Counted from the stretch's first letter, positions 1 to 6,072 are shown. The stretch: 6,176 nt of DNA from Silanimonas sp965368785 (GCA_965368785.1 CBDUOG010000095.1:1-6176); one strand, 5' to 3'. Notes: generated by a model not told the origin, from the sequence alone. Numbers and translations are program-made.

Positions 1-69
1 ACTGTCTTGTGCCGAGCCGCATCCAGCCAGCAGACCCATCAAAAATATCGCAAAGATAAACCGTGGCAT
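1..69 (-). CDS. Putative lipoprotein, N-terminal 23 codons only (runs off the left edge)
   Basis: An ATG at 69-67 opens a frame that stays open to the window edge. The 23 visible residues form a lipoprotein signal peptide: a short n-region with one Arg, a hydrophobic core rich in Phe, Ile and Leu, then the lipobox LLAGC with the lipidated Cys at residue 17. After the Cys come Gly-Ser-Ala-Gln-Asp-Ser. Asp is not at position +2 after Cys, so inner-membrane retention by the enteric +2 rule is not indicated and outer-membrane sorting by Lol is plausible. Upstream there is only a weak purine stretch (GGGA) as a ribosome binding site. The gene follows the exported-protein gene on the same strand after 106 nt. 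The mature domain is outside the window, so function cannot be assigned. The frame was too short to appear as a standard ORF and rests on the signal peptide. Confidence 0.72.
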   Translation of the reverse strand, partial: MPRFIFAIFLMGLLAGCGSAQDS

Positions 70-93
70 AAGTATCCCGAAGTGATCAAACGA

Positions 94-99
94 ATTAGA
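94..99 (-). promoter_or_regulatory. Possible -10 element for the lipoprotein gene
   Basis: The minus strand reads TCTAAT here, five of six matches to the sigma-70 -10 consensus, 24 nt before the ATG of the lipoprotein gene. No convincing -35 hexamer lies 16-18 nt upstream. No terminator was seen between this site and the preceding gene, so read-through from that gene is an alternative. Low confidence. Confidence 0.2.
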
Positions 100-175
100 A
101 GCTATCTTGGGACAGGCATCGAAAGCTTTATCTTAAGGTGAGCACTAGAGTACCCGAGGAAATATCGGTGCGCAG

Positions 176-652
176 CTAGTCGGCAATTTTTTTAAAGCTG
201 AAAAGCTCAGTCTGCCCTTTGAAATCAAAGGCGCCCCGCACTTTAATGTGCAACTTTTCGTCCGCGGCAAACTCCCCCCAATCCGCGTCTTGTACACCTT
301 CGCTGAGTAGTAATCGAATGTGCTCATCTTCACGCAAATAGGTGCCATAAAAAAACTCGCGCCGGGCACCCTGCCCTAAAGCCCACTGCTTACCAACGCA
401 GTGGTAGTCCTGATGAACAATTGCAGCCCATTGACCTAGCGGGCCGAGAATCAGAGTTCCGGATTTGACCGTGATGCCGCAACTGGATTCCTCATTAGCG
501 AACAGCCAGGCCTCAGCGGGCAGTTCATGAGCATTGACCGAGACCAGTCGATACGAGCCGGCAATGTCACTGGACCCTGCGGGCGTGCCGGCATTCAGTG
601 CGGCGGCTGTCGAAGCTAAGAATCCGGCGAGCAGTACCCATTTAAGTTTCAT
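176..652 (-). CDS. Exported 158-residue protein of unknown function, possible small beta-barrel (lipocalin-like) fold
   Basis: I do not recognise a named family. The start chosen is the ATG at 652-650, because it gives a standard Sec signal peptide: Met-Lys-Leu-Lys, a hydrophobic core to about residue 19, and an AxA-like end (Leu-Asn-Ala, residues 19-21) before Gly22. The longer reading from 718 adds 22 residues with no visible ribosome binding site and buries this signal. The mature part opens with 'AGSYRLVSVNAHELPAE' (residues 31-47). This resembles the 'G-Y-L-V-S-V-N-G-x-x-L-P' first strand of many small secreted calycin or lipocalin-like proteins. Alternating beta-type segments follow and the end is rich in Lys and Phe. 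Two cysteines only (Cys58, Cys85) could form a periplasmic disulfide. The G-rich stretch before the ATG is a weak Shine-Dalgarno. It lies downstream of the purA terminator and so is probably a separate transcription unit. The fold assignment is inference; the export signal is clear. Confidence 0.75.
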   Translation of the reverse strand: MKLKWVLLAGFLASTAAALNAGTPAGSSDIAGSYRLVSVNAHELPAEAWLFANEESSCGITVKSGTLILGPLGQWAAIVHQDYHCVGKQWALGQGARREFFYGTYLREDEHIRLLLSEGVQDADWGEFAADEKLHIKVRGAFDFKGQTELFSFKKIAD

Positions 653-662
653 GGCAGACCCC

Positions 663-690
663 ATTAGACAGAGCAACTGGTAGGTGTAAA
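663..690 (-). promoter_or_regulatory. Candidate sigma-70 promoter for the exported-protein gene
   Basis: On the minus strand TTTACA (690-685, five of six to the -35 consensus) is followed after 16 nt by TCTAAT (668-663, five of six to the -10 consensus). The -10 ends only 10 nt before the chosen ATG, so transcription would begin about 3-5 nt before the start codon and the mRNA would be nearly leaderless. That fits the poor Shine-Dalgarno sequence but could also be coincidence. Confidence 0.35.
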
Positions 691-746
691 TCGTTGACCA
701 CAACGTTAACTTACGCATATTCGCCGGCTATTGGCCATTTCGAACC

Positions 747-778
747 AAAAAAAACCCGCCTGTTGGCGGGTTTTCTTG
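747..778 (-). terminator. Rho-independent terminator of purA
   Basis: A perfect 10-bp inverted repeat, AAAACCCGCC (751-760) and GGCGGGTTTT (765-774), encloses a 4-nt loop. On the minus strand the 3' arm runs into a total of eight T residues (754-747), about 20 nt after the purA stop. This is a canonical intrinsic terminator. On the plus strand it is also followed by a T-rich stretch, so it could stop antisense transcripts, although no plus-strand gene converges on it here. Confidence 0.93.
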
Positions 779-793
779 TTTATCAGTCACTTA

Positions 794-2086
794 TCAGGCA
801 AAAGCGTCTTGCAATATGATGTTTGCATCGCGATCAGGACCGGTAGAAACCATCGCCAACGGACAACCCGCCAACTCTTCCAATGCGCGTAAATATGCGC
901 GCGCGGCGTGCGGTAACTTGCTGAATTCTTTAACATTGTGTGTGTTCTCGGTCCAGCCCGGGAACTCCAGATAGACTGGCTCGCACTCGTTCCAGCCCGC
1001 CGCATCTAAGGGCGCGTATTCGGTTTCTTTTCCGCGGTAGCGATAAGCCACACAGACTTTAAGCGACTCCAAGCCGTCAAGAACATCCAGCTTGGTGATG
1101 CACAGGCCGTTGATACCGTTTATCGCTACGGCACGCTTGAGCGCAACCAGGTCAATCCAGCCGCAACGACGCGGTCGACCGGTCGTGGCACCGAATTCGG
1201 CACCGCGTTTACGAATTTCTTCGCCCATCGCATCGTCGAGCTCGGTTGGAAACGGACCGCCACCTACGCGGGTAGCGTATGCCTTGGCGATACCCAGAAC
1301 ATAATCGATCGAATTTGCACCCACGCCGGTTCCGGCCAATGCTCCGCCGGTGGTCGTGTTGCTTGATGTCACGTACGGATAGGTACCGTGATCGATATCC
1401 AGCAAACTACCCTGGGCGCCTTCAAACAGTACGCGCTGGCCTTTGGCCCGCATCTCGTGCAGCACGCCGGCGACATCGTATTTCATCGGCTCGAGGTACT
1501 CGCCATAGGCCAGGGCCTCGTCGAGGGTCTGCTGATAATCCACCGCATCGACACCCAAATATTTGGTCAGTACGAAGTTGTGGTATTCCATCGTGACACG
1601 CAGCTTTTCTGCCAATTCTTTCGGATAGGCCAGATCGGCGAGTCGGATGCCGCGCCGCGCTACTTTATCTTCATAGGCCGGGCCAATACCACGGCCGGTC
1701 GTGCCAATGGCTTTGCCGCCAGCGGCTTTTTCTCGGGCCTGATCGAGCGCGACATGATACGGCATGATGATCGGGGTCGCCGGGCTGATTTTCAGGCGCG
1801 AACGCACATCAATGCCCTCGGCCTCCAGGCCTTCAATTTCTTTCTTCAGAGCTTGCGGGCTCAGCACGACACCATTGCCGATCAGACACAGCACGCCTTC
1901 GCGCAGAATGCCGGAGGGGATCAGATGCAAGACGGTCTTTTTACCGTTGATGACCAAGGTATGGCCGGCATTATGGCCGCCTTGAAAGCGCACAACCGCT
2001 CCGACGCGTTCGGTCAGCAAATCTACGATTTTGCCTTTACCCTCATCGCCCCATTGCGCACCCAACACTACTACTGATTGACCCAT
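794..2086 (-). CDS. purA: Adenylosuccinate synthetase PurA
   Basis: Catalyses the GTP-dependent joining of IMP and L-aspartate to adenylosuccinate, the first committed step from IMP to AMP, in the cytoplasm as a homodimer. The 430 residues match the usual length (E. coli 432). In order: the P-loop-like GDEGKGK at 13-19 with catalytic Asp14; GHNAGHT at 37-43 with catalytic His42; the IMP-binding TTGRGIGPAYEDK at 129-141; the aspartate loop TTGRPRRCGW at 301-310; the guanine-recognition KLDVLDG at 332-338; and STGPDRD near the C-terminus at 414-420. The start is the ATG at 2086-2084. It has a strong Shine-Dalgarno GGAGAGG (2097-2091) and gives the conserved Met-Gly-x-x-Val-Val-Val-Leu-Gly N-terminus; a longer frame from 2152 crosses the leader hairpin and is rejected. 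All catalytic residues are present and it should be active. Expression probably comes from its own promoter (see 2144-2172). Confidence 0.98.
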   Translation of the reverse strand: MGQSVVVLGAQWGDEGKGKIVDLLTERVGAVVRFQGGHNAGHTLVINGKKTVLHLIPSGILREGVLCLIGNGVVLSPQALKKEIEGLEAEGIDVRSRLKISPATPIIMPYHVALDQAREKAAGGKAIGTTGRGIGPAYEDKVARRGIRLADLAYPKELAEKLRVTMEYHNFVLTKYLGVDAVDYQQTLDEALAYGEYLEPMKYDVAGVLHEMRAKGQRVLFEGAQGSLLDIDHGTYPYVTSSNTTTGGALAGTGVGANSIDYVLGIAKAYATRVGGGPFPTELDDAMGEEIRKRGAEFGATTGRPRRCGWIDLVALKRAVAINGINGLCITKLDVLDGLESLKVCVAYRYRGKETEYAPLDAAGWNECEPVYLEFPGWTENTHNVKEFSKLPHAARAYLRALEELAGCPLAMVSTGPDRDANIILQDAFA

Positions 2087-2111
2087 CGGTCCTCTCCAAA
2101 ACCCAAACAAG

Positions 2112-2141
2112 GAAAAAGCCGAGGTGGACCCCGGCTTTTTC
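2112..2141 (-). terminator. Hairpin terminator of the hfl operon, immediately upstream of purA
   Basis: AAAAAGCCG (2113-2121) and CGGCTTTTT (2132-2140) form a 9-bp perfect stem, extended to 10 by the flanking G-C pair, around a 10-nt loop. On the minus strand the 3' arm ends in five T residues followed by CCTTGTTT, giving an intrinsic terminator shape for transcripts from hflC and the DUF2065 gene. Its downstream edge is only 25 nt from the purA ATG, so it also sits in the purA leader. It may attenuate read-through into purA or act as a 5' stabilising hairpin of the purA mRNA. Confidence 0.8.
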
Positions 2142-2143
2142 AT

Positions 2144-2172
2144 ATTATCCACGATTACGCCTCGATTTTCAG
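2144..2172 (-). promoter_or_regulatory. Candidate purA promoter overlapping the hfl terminator region
   Basis: On the minus strand CTGAAA (2172-2167, four of six to -35 consensus) and GATAAT (2149-2144, five of six to -10 consensus) are separated by exactly 17 nt. Initiation about 7 nt downstream would fall near 2137, inside the A-run that begins the terminator 5' arm, giving a leader of about 50 nt. A promoter is needed here if the hairpin terminates hfl transcripts. No good PurR-type operator (ACGCAAACGTTTGCGT) is visible in 2087-2203. Confidence 0.4.
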
Positions 2173-2203
2173 GCTTTTTCTACTCTGATCCGGGTAAACG
2201 CGG

Positions 2204-2398
2204 CTATCCGCGCACCAACCACAGAAAAAACATACCGACAACGATCAAACAGCCGCCAATCACCCGTAGCTGGCCTCCGGGAGCCTTAATCAGCTCAGCA
2301 GCGGCACGCTTCCAGGCGCTGGGAAAGGCAAACAAGAACAAGCCTTCAAGCACCAGCACCAAACACAGCGCGGCAAGCAAATCCGGGGACAGGCCCAC
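2204..2398 (-). CDS. yjeT: DUF2065 (YjeT-like) small inner-membrane protein
   Basis: A 64-residue protein with two predicted membrane helices (about residues 7-25 and 44-62) joined by a short basic loop (Trp-Lys-Arg, residues 29-31). It shows the family pattern: a Leu-Glu-Gly in helix 1 (17-19), Phe-Pro-x-x-Trp (25-29), and Leu-Arg-x-x-Gly at the entrance to helix 2 (44-48). YjeT/DUF2065 proteins are about 60-65 residues and are repeatedly found between hflC and purA. Their function is not established; position suggests a link with the HflKC-FtsH membrane complex, but that is inference. The start is GTG at 2398-2396. The Shine-Dalgarno AAGG overlaps the end of hflC, whose stop lies only 6 nt upstream, so translation is probably coupled to hflC. 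Confidence 0.92.
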   Translation of the reverse strand: MGLSPDLLAALCLVLVLEGLFLFAFPSAWKRAAAELIKAPGGQLRVIGGCLIVVGMFFLWLVRG

Positions 2399-2404
2399 CG
2401 GAGC

Positions 2405-3277
2405 TTACCTTCGACCTTTATCGAAGTACTGCAAGAACTCGGAGTCCGGATCCAGAACCAAGGTCGTCTTACCGTCCAGCAGGGACGCCCGATAGGCCTC
2501 CAAACTGCGGTAGAACGAGTAAAACTCGGCATCACGGTTGTAGGCCTGGGCATAGATATCTGCAGCACGGGCATCGCCCTCACCGCGCAGGATCTGTGCA
2601 TCGCGCTCGGCCTCGGCCACGATGACCACTTGTTGACGTTCTGCATTAGAGCGAATTTCATCGGACAGCTCAGTACCCTCAGCGCGTAACTGATTGGCAA
2701 CGCGGGTACGTTCTGCTGACATACGCTCAAACACCGAGCTCAAAATCGTGCTGTCATCCGGCAAGTTAATCCGCTTAATCCGGATATCAACAATTTCAAC
2801 GCCCAAAGTATCCGCGCCGTCTTTTGTCAATGAGACCAGCTTCTGACCCAAATCGACTCGAGTACCGGAGACAACTTCCTGCAGACTCAACTGGTTGATC
2901 TGGTCACGCAATACGTTCTTGATAATCGGCTGCAAACGAGCACGAGCGGCGTCTTCGTTACCACCACTGGCGGCGCGATAGTAAGTTGAGACATCACTGA
3001 TGCGCCACTTCACGAAAAAGTCGACGCTAACGTCTTTCTTTTCCGAAGTCAGGTAGCGTTCCGGTGAGTCATCGAGCGTCAAAATTCGGCGATCAAATTT
3101 ACGCACTTCTTCAACCAGTGGGACCTTAAAGTGCAGGCCTGGCTCAAGGCCACTGCGCACAACTTTACCTAGGTTCAAAACGATCGCTGTCTGACTTTCG
3201 TTGACCGTAAAGGCCGAACCCATCAACAGTAGAAATGCCGCGACCACGCCGATCGCAATAAAGGATGAATTACGCAT
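2405..3277 (-). CDS. hflC: HflC, SPFH-family modulator of the FtsH protease
   Basis: Partner of HflK in the large inner-membrane HflKC assembly that encloses FtsH and limits its access to membrane substrates. The protein has 290 residues. An N-terminal membrane anchor spans about residues 6-24, an SPFH/prohibitin domain runs from about 25 to 190 (including Glu-Pro-Gly-Leu-His-Phe-Lys-Val-Pro at 45-53), a long charged coiled-coil rich in Ala, Glu and Arg covers about 190-245, and a C-terminal part ends with a Pro-Asp-Ser-Glu-Phe-Leu-x-Tyr-Phe motif. It is shorter than E. coli HflC (334) because it lacks the roughly 45-residue insert that the enterobacterial protein has before the 'LGVEIVDIRIK' segment; this is normal for many non-enteric gammaproteobacteria. 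The ATG overlaps the hflK stop by 1 nt (TAATG), with GGGAGG (3289-3284) at good spacing inside the hflK end, so the two are translationally coupled, consistent with a stoichiometric complex. Confidence 0.97.
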   Translation of the reverse strand: MRNSSFIAIGVVAAFLLLMGSAFTVNESQTAIVLNLGKVVRSGLEPGLHFKVPLVEEVRKFDRRILTLDDSPERYLTSEKKDVSVDFFVKWRISDVSTYYRAASGGNEDAARARLQPIIKNVLRDQINQLSLQEVVSGTRVDLGQKLVSLTKDGADTLGVEIVDIRIKRINLPDDSTILSSVFERMSAERTRVANQLRAEGTELSDEIRSNAERQQVVIVAEAERDAQILRGEGDARAADIYAQAYNRDAEFYSFYRSLEAYRASLLDGKTTLVLDPDSEFLQYFDKGRR

Positions 3278-4365
3278 TAGCGGCCTCCCGAGCGACTGGT
3301 GGTATTTCGTTTGCTGGTACTGCGATCGCCCGACTGTTGCGACTGCTGCTGCGCGCCTTGAATCACCTGTGGCGGCAACATATTGATCGATTGACCACCA
3401 GTAGCCGAGGCAGGCATTGGCACAAACAAGGTGTTTTTATCGCTACCCAGAAGAATGCGCTGATTGGCCGCGATCACTTCCTGCATGGTTTCCAGATACA
3501 AACGCTTGCGGGTAACTTCCGGCGCGCGTCGGTATTCGTTGGCCAATAAGGTGAAACGTTGCGCATCACCGGATGCTTTGGCGATCAAAGCATCTTTGTA
3601 ACCTTGCGCTTCCTGACGGATCGCGGCGGCTTGACCGCGTGCTTCAGGAACAATTTTACTGGCCAATGCTTTGGCTTCGTTTTCAATGCGGTTTTTATCT
3701 TCGCGCGCGCTAATCGCGTCATCGAAGGCTTTCTTCACTTCTTCCGGCGGACGCGCATCGGGCAAGTTAAATTCACTGATTGCCAATCCGGTTTCATATT
3801 TCTCCAGCGCCTTCTGCAACCGCTCTCTGGAGGTGGCGACAAGCGAACTACGCTCAAACAGCACAATATCCATCGTGTTGTTGCCGACGGCCTCACGCAC
3901 CGCGCTTTCTGCGGCTTGCTTTAATGTCGTCTCCGGGTCAGCAGACCCAAACAGGAACACCCGTGGGTCGGTCTTGCGATATTGAACGTTGTACTTAATA
4001 TCGACGATATTTTCGTCCTGAGTCAGCACGCGCACTTCACCGCTGAGGGTAAAAACGTTGGTCGCATCAACCACAATCGCCGTCTCAATTGGCCAAGGCC
4101 ACTTAAAGTTCGGGCCCGGCTGCATAATTCGATTGAAGTCGCCGAACCGCAGCACAACTCCGCGCTCACGTTCATCAATCAGTTTGAACGAGTTGAACAA
4201 TAACCAAACTAAGAATATGGCTGCAACAACCATCAACGGATTAAAGCCGCTGCTTCCGCCGCCGCCGAACATGTCGCGCAGGCGTTGCATCGGATCGCCA
4301 TCTGAACCCTTGCGCTTGCCGCGCCAAGGGTCCGGTTTGTTACTTCCAGGGGTATTCCAGGCCAT
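3277..4365 (-). CDS. hflK: HflK, SPFH-family modulator of the FtsH protease
   Basis: With HflC it forms the periplasm-facing SPFH cage around FtsH. Its 362 residues begin with Met-Ala-Trp-Asn-x-Pro-Gly, the typical HflK start. A Gly/Pro/Lys-rich cytoplasmic segment (to about 40) precedes one membrane helix (about 42-60), the SPFH domain beginning at about 62 (Glu-Arg-Gly-Val-Val-Leu-Arg-Phe-Gly, then Gln-Pro-Gly-Pro-Asn), the conserved Arg-Pro-Pro-Glu-Glu-Val-Lys motif, and an Ala/Glu-rich coiled-coil. The tail is disordered, rich in Gln, Ser and Arg. It is shorter than E. coli HflK (419), mainly through a shorter N-terminal glycine-rich part and tail. The ATG at 4365 has GGAG (4374-4371) 5 nt upstream. 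It follows hflX after 45 nt, of which 17 form a strong hairpin. Confidence 0.97.
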   Translation of the reverse strand: MAWNTPGSNKPDPWRGKRKGSDGDPMQRLRDMFGGGGSSGFNPLMVVAAIFLVWLLFNSFKLIDERERGVVLRFGDFNRIMQPGPNFKWPWPIETAIVVDATNVFTLSGEVRVLTQDENIVDIKYNVQYRKTDPRVFLFGSADPETTLKQAAESAVREAVGNNTMDIVLFERSSLVATSRERLQKALEKYETGLAISEFNLPDARPPEEVKKAFDDAISAREDKNRIENEAKALASKIVPEARGQAAAIRQEAQGYKDALIAKASGDAQRFTLLANEYRRAPEVTRKRLYLETMQEVIAANQRILLGSDKNTLFVPMPASATGGQSINMLPPQVIQGAQQQSQQSGDRSTSKRNTTSRSGGR

Positions 4366-4385
4366 AAGGACTCCATTAACTCCGT

Positions 4386-4402
4386 CGGGCGAGGCTCGCC
4401 CG
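4386..4402 (-). promoter_or_regulatory. GC-rich perfect hairpin between hflX and hflK
   Basis: A perfect 8-nt inverted repeat (CGGGCGAG / CTCGCCCG) with a single central base makes a 7-bp, mostly G-C stem with a 3-nt loop in the 45-nt gap between hflX and hflK. It lacks a downstream T-tract, since the sequence continues ACGGAGTTAATGG into the hflK Shine-Dalgarno, so it is not a standard terminator. A processing, mRNA-stability or pausing element that sets different levels of hflX and hflKC is possible. Confidence 0.55.
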
Positions 4403-4410
4403 GCAGATCT

Positions 4411-5727
4411 TCAATTTGAATTGTAGAAAGGCTCAGCTTCGCCCACAAGCAAAAGCTGTTCTAAGGGGTGCCCGCCACTTTCTGTGGCAAGCCGTTTTGC
4501 CGTGTTTTTCGGCATATCAATTTGAATCGCCCAGCCTTGCTCGTCGCAGGATTCACTCACGATTGCATCGAGCTCATGCAAACGCGCGCGCAGACGCCCG
4601 TCGGCGCCGCTCAAACGCAATTCACCGCTCAGGCGCTGGCTGTTGAAACACGCCGAAACGGCATCTTTGAGCAGATCCAGACCTATATCATTCTGGGCAC
4701 TCAGCCAAACACGGGTTTTTGCACCGTCATTCTGGTCGATTCGGGGTGGAAAATTCTCCAGCCGGTCAATCTTATTGAACACCAATATTTGCGGAATATC
4801 TCCAGCGCCAATTTCTTCGAGCACCTCATTGACCTGCTGAATGCGCTCCTGCCGCAACGGATCGCTGGCATCGACGAGATGGATCAGCAGATCTGCATCT
4901 TTGACTTCCGAAAGCGTAGATCGAAATGCTGCTACCAATTCATGCGCCAGATCGCGCACAAAACCCACGGTGTCGCTTAACAGCACGGGGCCACAGGGCA
5001 GGCCCTCAAGGCGCCTGACGGTCGGGTCGAGAGTCGCAAATAGCTTGTCGGCGGCGTAGGCATTGGCGTCGGTCATCGCATTGAACAGCGTTGATTTGCC
5101 GGCCTTGGTATAACCGACTAGAGAAATACGCGGCAATTCATTACGCAGGCGCGCCCGGCGCATCTGCTGACGCTGCTTCTCCACTTTATCCAAGCGGCGT
5201 TCCAAAGACTCCACTTTGGTTTGGATGATCCGGCGATCCATTTCGAGCTGAGTCTCACCGGGGCCACGCAGGCCGATCGAACCACCGCGCTGGCGTTCCA
5301 AGTGGGTCCAGCCTCGAACCAGCCGTGTCGCCATATAGCGCAACTGGGCTAGCTCGACCTGCAATTTACCTTCGTGGGTGTTTGCCCGGAGAGCAAAAAT
5401 ATCCAGGATCAGCCCCGAGCGATCGATAACGCGGCGCTCCAGTACTTTTTCCAAATTTCGTTGTTGGATAGGCGATAACGACACGTTGACCAACACCAAA
5501 TCGGCTTGGGTCGCCTCACACATGGCCTTGGCTTCTTCCACCTTGCCGCTACCAAAATAAGTCGCTGCCTGCCGTTTGATCACTCTGGCGTCCAATGTGG
5601 CGGCGATCGTCGCCCCGGCCGATTTGGCCAATTCGCTGAATTCCTGCAACAGCGAATCGTCCACTGGTCCGGCGCCGTGGGGCTGAATTAATAGGGCATG
5701 GTCGCCTTTGCGGCTACGCTCAAACAA
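4411..5727 (-). CDS. hflX: HflX, ribosome-associated GTPase
   Basis: A translational GTPase of the Obg-HflX superfamily; in E. coli HflX binds the 50S subunit and splits stalled 70S ribosomes, notably after heat stress. The 438 residues include an N-terminal HflX domain (about 1-195), a Gly-rich linker with GLRGPGETQ (152-160), a helical arm (about 165-195), the G domain (about 200-365), and a C-terminal domain. G-motifs: G1 GYTKAGKS (205-212), G2 Thr in ATLDPT (231-236), G3 DTVGF (252-256), G4 NKID (318-321), G5 SAQ (343-345). G1 is unusual: HflX proteins normally have Asn where Lys208 stands (codon AAG). The start is TTG at 5727. An in-frame TAA (5754-5752) leaves no ATG or GTG upstream, and the TTG restores the conserved Met-Phe-Glu-Arg N-terminus. 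The Shine-Dalgarno is weak. It lies 81 nt after hfq and is probably co-transcribed with it. Confidence 0.96.
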   Translation of the reverse strand: MFERSRKGDHALLIQPHGAGPVDDSLLQEFSELAKSAGATIAATLDARVIKRQAATYFGSGKVEEAKAMCEATQADLVLVNVSLSPIQQRNLEKVLERRVIDRSGLILDIFALRANTHEGKLQVELAQLRYMATRLVRGWTHLERQRGGSIGLRGPGETQLEMDRRIIQTKVESLERRLDKVEKQRQQMRRARLRNELPRISLVGYTKAGKSTLFNAMTDANAYAADKLFATLDPTVRRLEGLPCGPVLLSDTVGFVRDLAHELVAAFRSTLSEVKDADLLIHLVDASDPLRQERIQQVNEVLEEIGAGDIPQILVFNKIDRLENFPPRIDQNDGAKTRVWLSAQNDIGLDLLKDAVSACFNSQRLSGELRLSGADGRLRARLHELDAIVSESCDEQGWAIQIDMPKNTAKRLATESGGHPLEQLLLVGEAEPFYNSN

Positions 5728-5808
5728 TAGAACAGATATCCAGAAGACTACTTAATCAGTAGATGGTGGCAAATTCCCCAGTTACAAGGCTTGCCAACGT
5801 CCCTGCGG

Positions 5809-6072
5809 CTAATCTTGCTCTTCGGCCGGCATATCTTCGGATTCAGCACCGCCGGCCGGTCCGAGCTTCACATTGCGTGCCGGAACGATGGTCGAAATCG
5901 CGTGCTTGTATACCATCTGGCTGACCGTATTGCGCAGGAGCACTACGAACTGGTCAAAACTTTCAACCGTACCCTGCAGCTTGATACCGTTAACGAGATA
6001 AATGGAAACTGGAATGCGCTCGCGGCGCAGGGCATTCAAGAACGGGTCTTGCAGGGATTGAGCTTTGGTCAT
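5809..6072 (-). CDS. hfq: RNA chaperone Hfq
   Basis: A hexameric Sm-like protein that pairs small RNAs with mRNAs. Its 87 residues are nearly identical to the E. coli core. The N-terminal Gln-Ser-Leu-Gln-Asp (5-9) contributes to the proximal U-binding face, Arg16, Arg17 and Arg19 form the rim patch used for annealing, Sm1 contains Tyr25 (distal A-binding face), Lys31, Gln41 and Phe42, and Sm2 contains Tyr-Lys-His-Ala-Ile-Ser (55-60). The tail after residue 70 is short, Gly-rich and ends acidic (Glu/Asp at 77, 79, 80, 84, 85 and 87). An acidic tip of this kind is known in E. coli to compete with RNA at the rim. The length fits non-enteric gammaproteobacteria (E. coli 102). The ATG has GGAG (6083-6080) 7 nt upstream. 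The stop is TAG, followed by an 81-nt gap to hflX with no terminator. Confidence 0.99.
   Translation of the reverse strand: MTKAQSLQDPFLNALRRERIPVSIYLVNGIKLQGTVESFDQFVVLLRNTVSQMVYKHAISTIVPARNVKLGPAGGAESEDMPAEEQD

Larger units (their letters stand above)
2112..2180. repeat. Three copies of a 9-mer: two direct and one inverted, in the yjeT-purA gap
   Basis: GGCTTTTTC occurs at 2172-2180 and again at 2133-2141, and its reverse complement GAAAAAGCC is at 2112-2120. On the minus-strand RNA this puts two identical 5' arms upstream of one complementary 3' arm. The inner pair is the terminator. The outer copy could in principle compete for the same 3' arm, but with a loop of about 50 nt. Confidence 0.7.

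Noticed and set aside
176..718. Longer start for the exported protein at 718
   Set aside because: No ribosome binding site at 718, and the signal peptide begins naturally at 652.
1388..2077. 229-codon plus-strand open frame opposite purA
   Set aside because: It is fully antisense to a gene with complete PurA motifs, has no ribosome binding site or recognisable domain, and its composition is that expected from the reverse of purA codons.
794..2152. Longer purA start at 2152 (22 extra residues)
   Set aside because: The extension is translated from the terminator hairpin, is not found in PurA proteins, and the ATG at 2086 has a strong Shine-Dalgarno.
2203..2204. Absence of hisZ between the DUF2065 gene and purA (present there in Pseudomonas)
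   Set aside because: E. coli also has yjeT directly before purA, so this is one of the ordinary arrangements rather than a notable loss.
2405..3277. HflC appearing truncated by about 45 residues
   Set aside because: The missing segment corresponds to a lineage-specific insert of enterobacterial HflC; both flanking conserved regions are continuous.
5748..5762. Small inverted repeat CTACT/AGTAG between hfq and hflX as a terminator
   Set aside because: Only 5 bp, A+T-rich and without a T-tract; hfq and hflX are normally co-transcribed.
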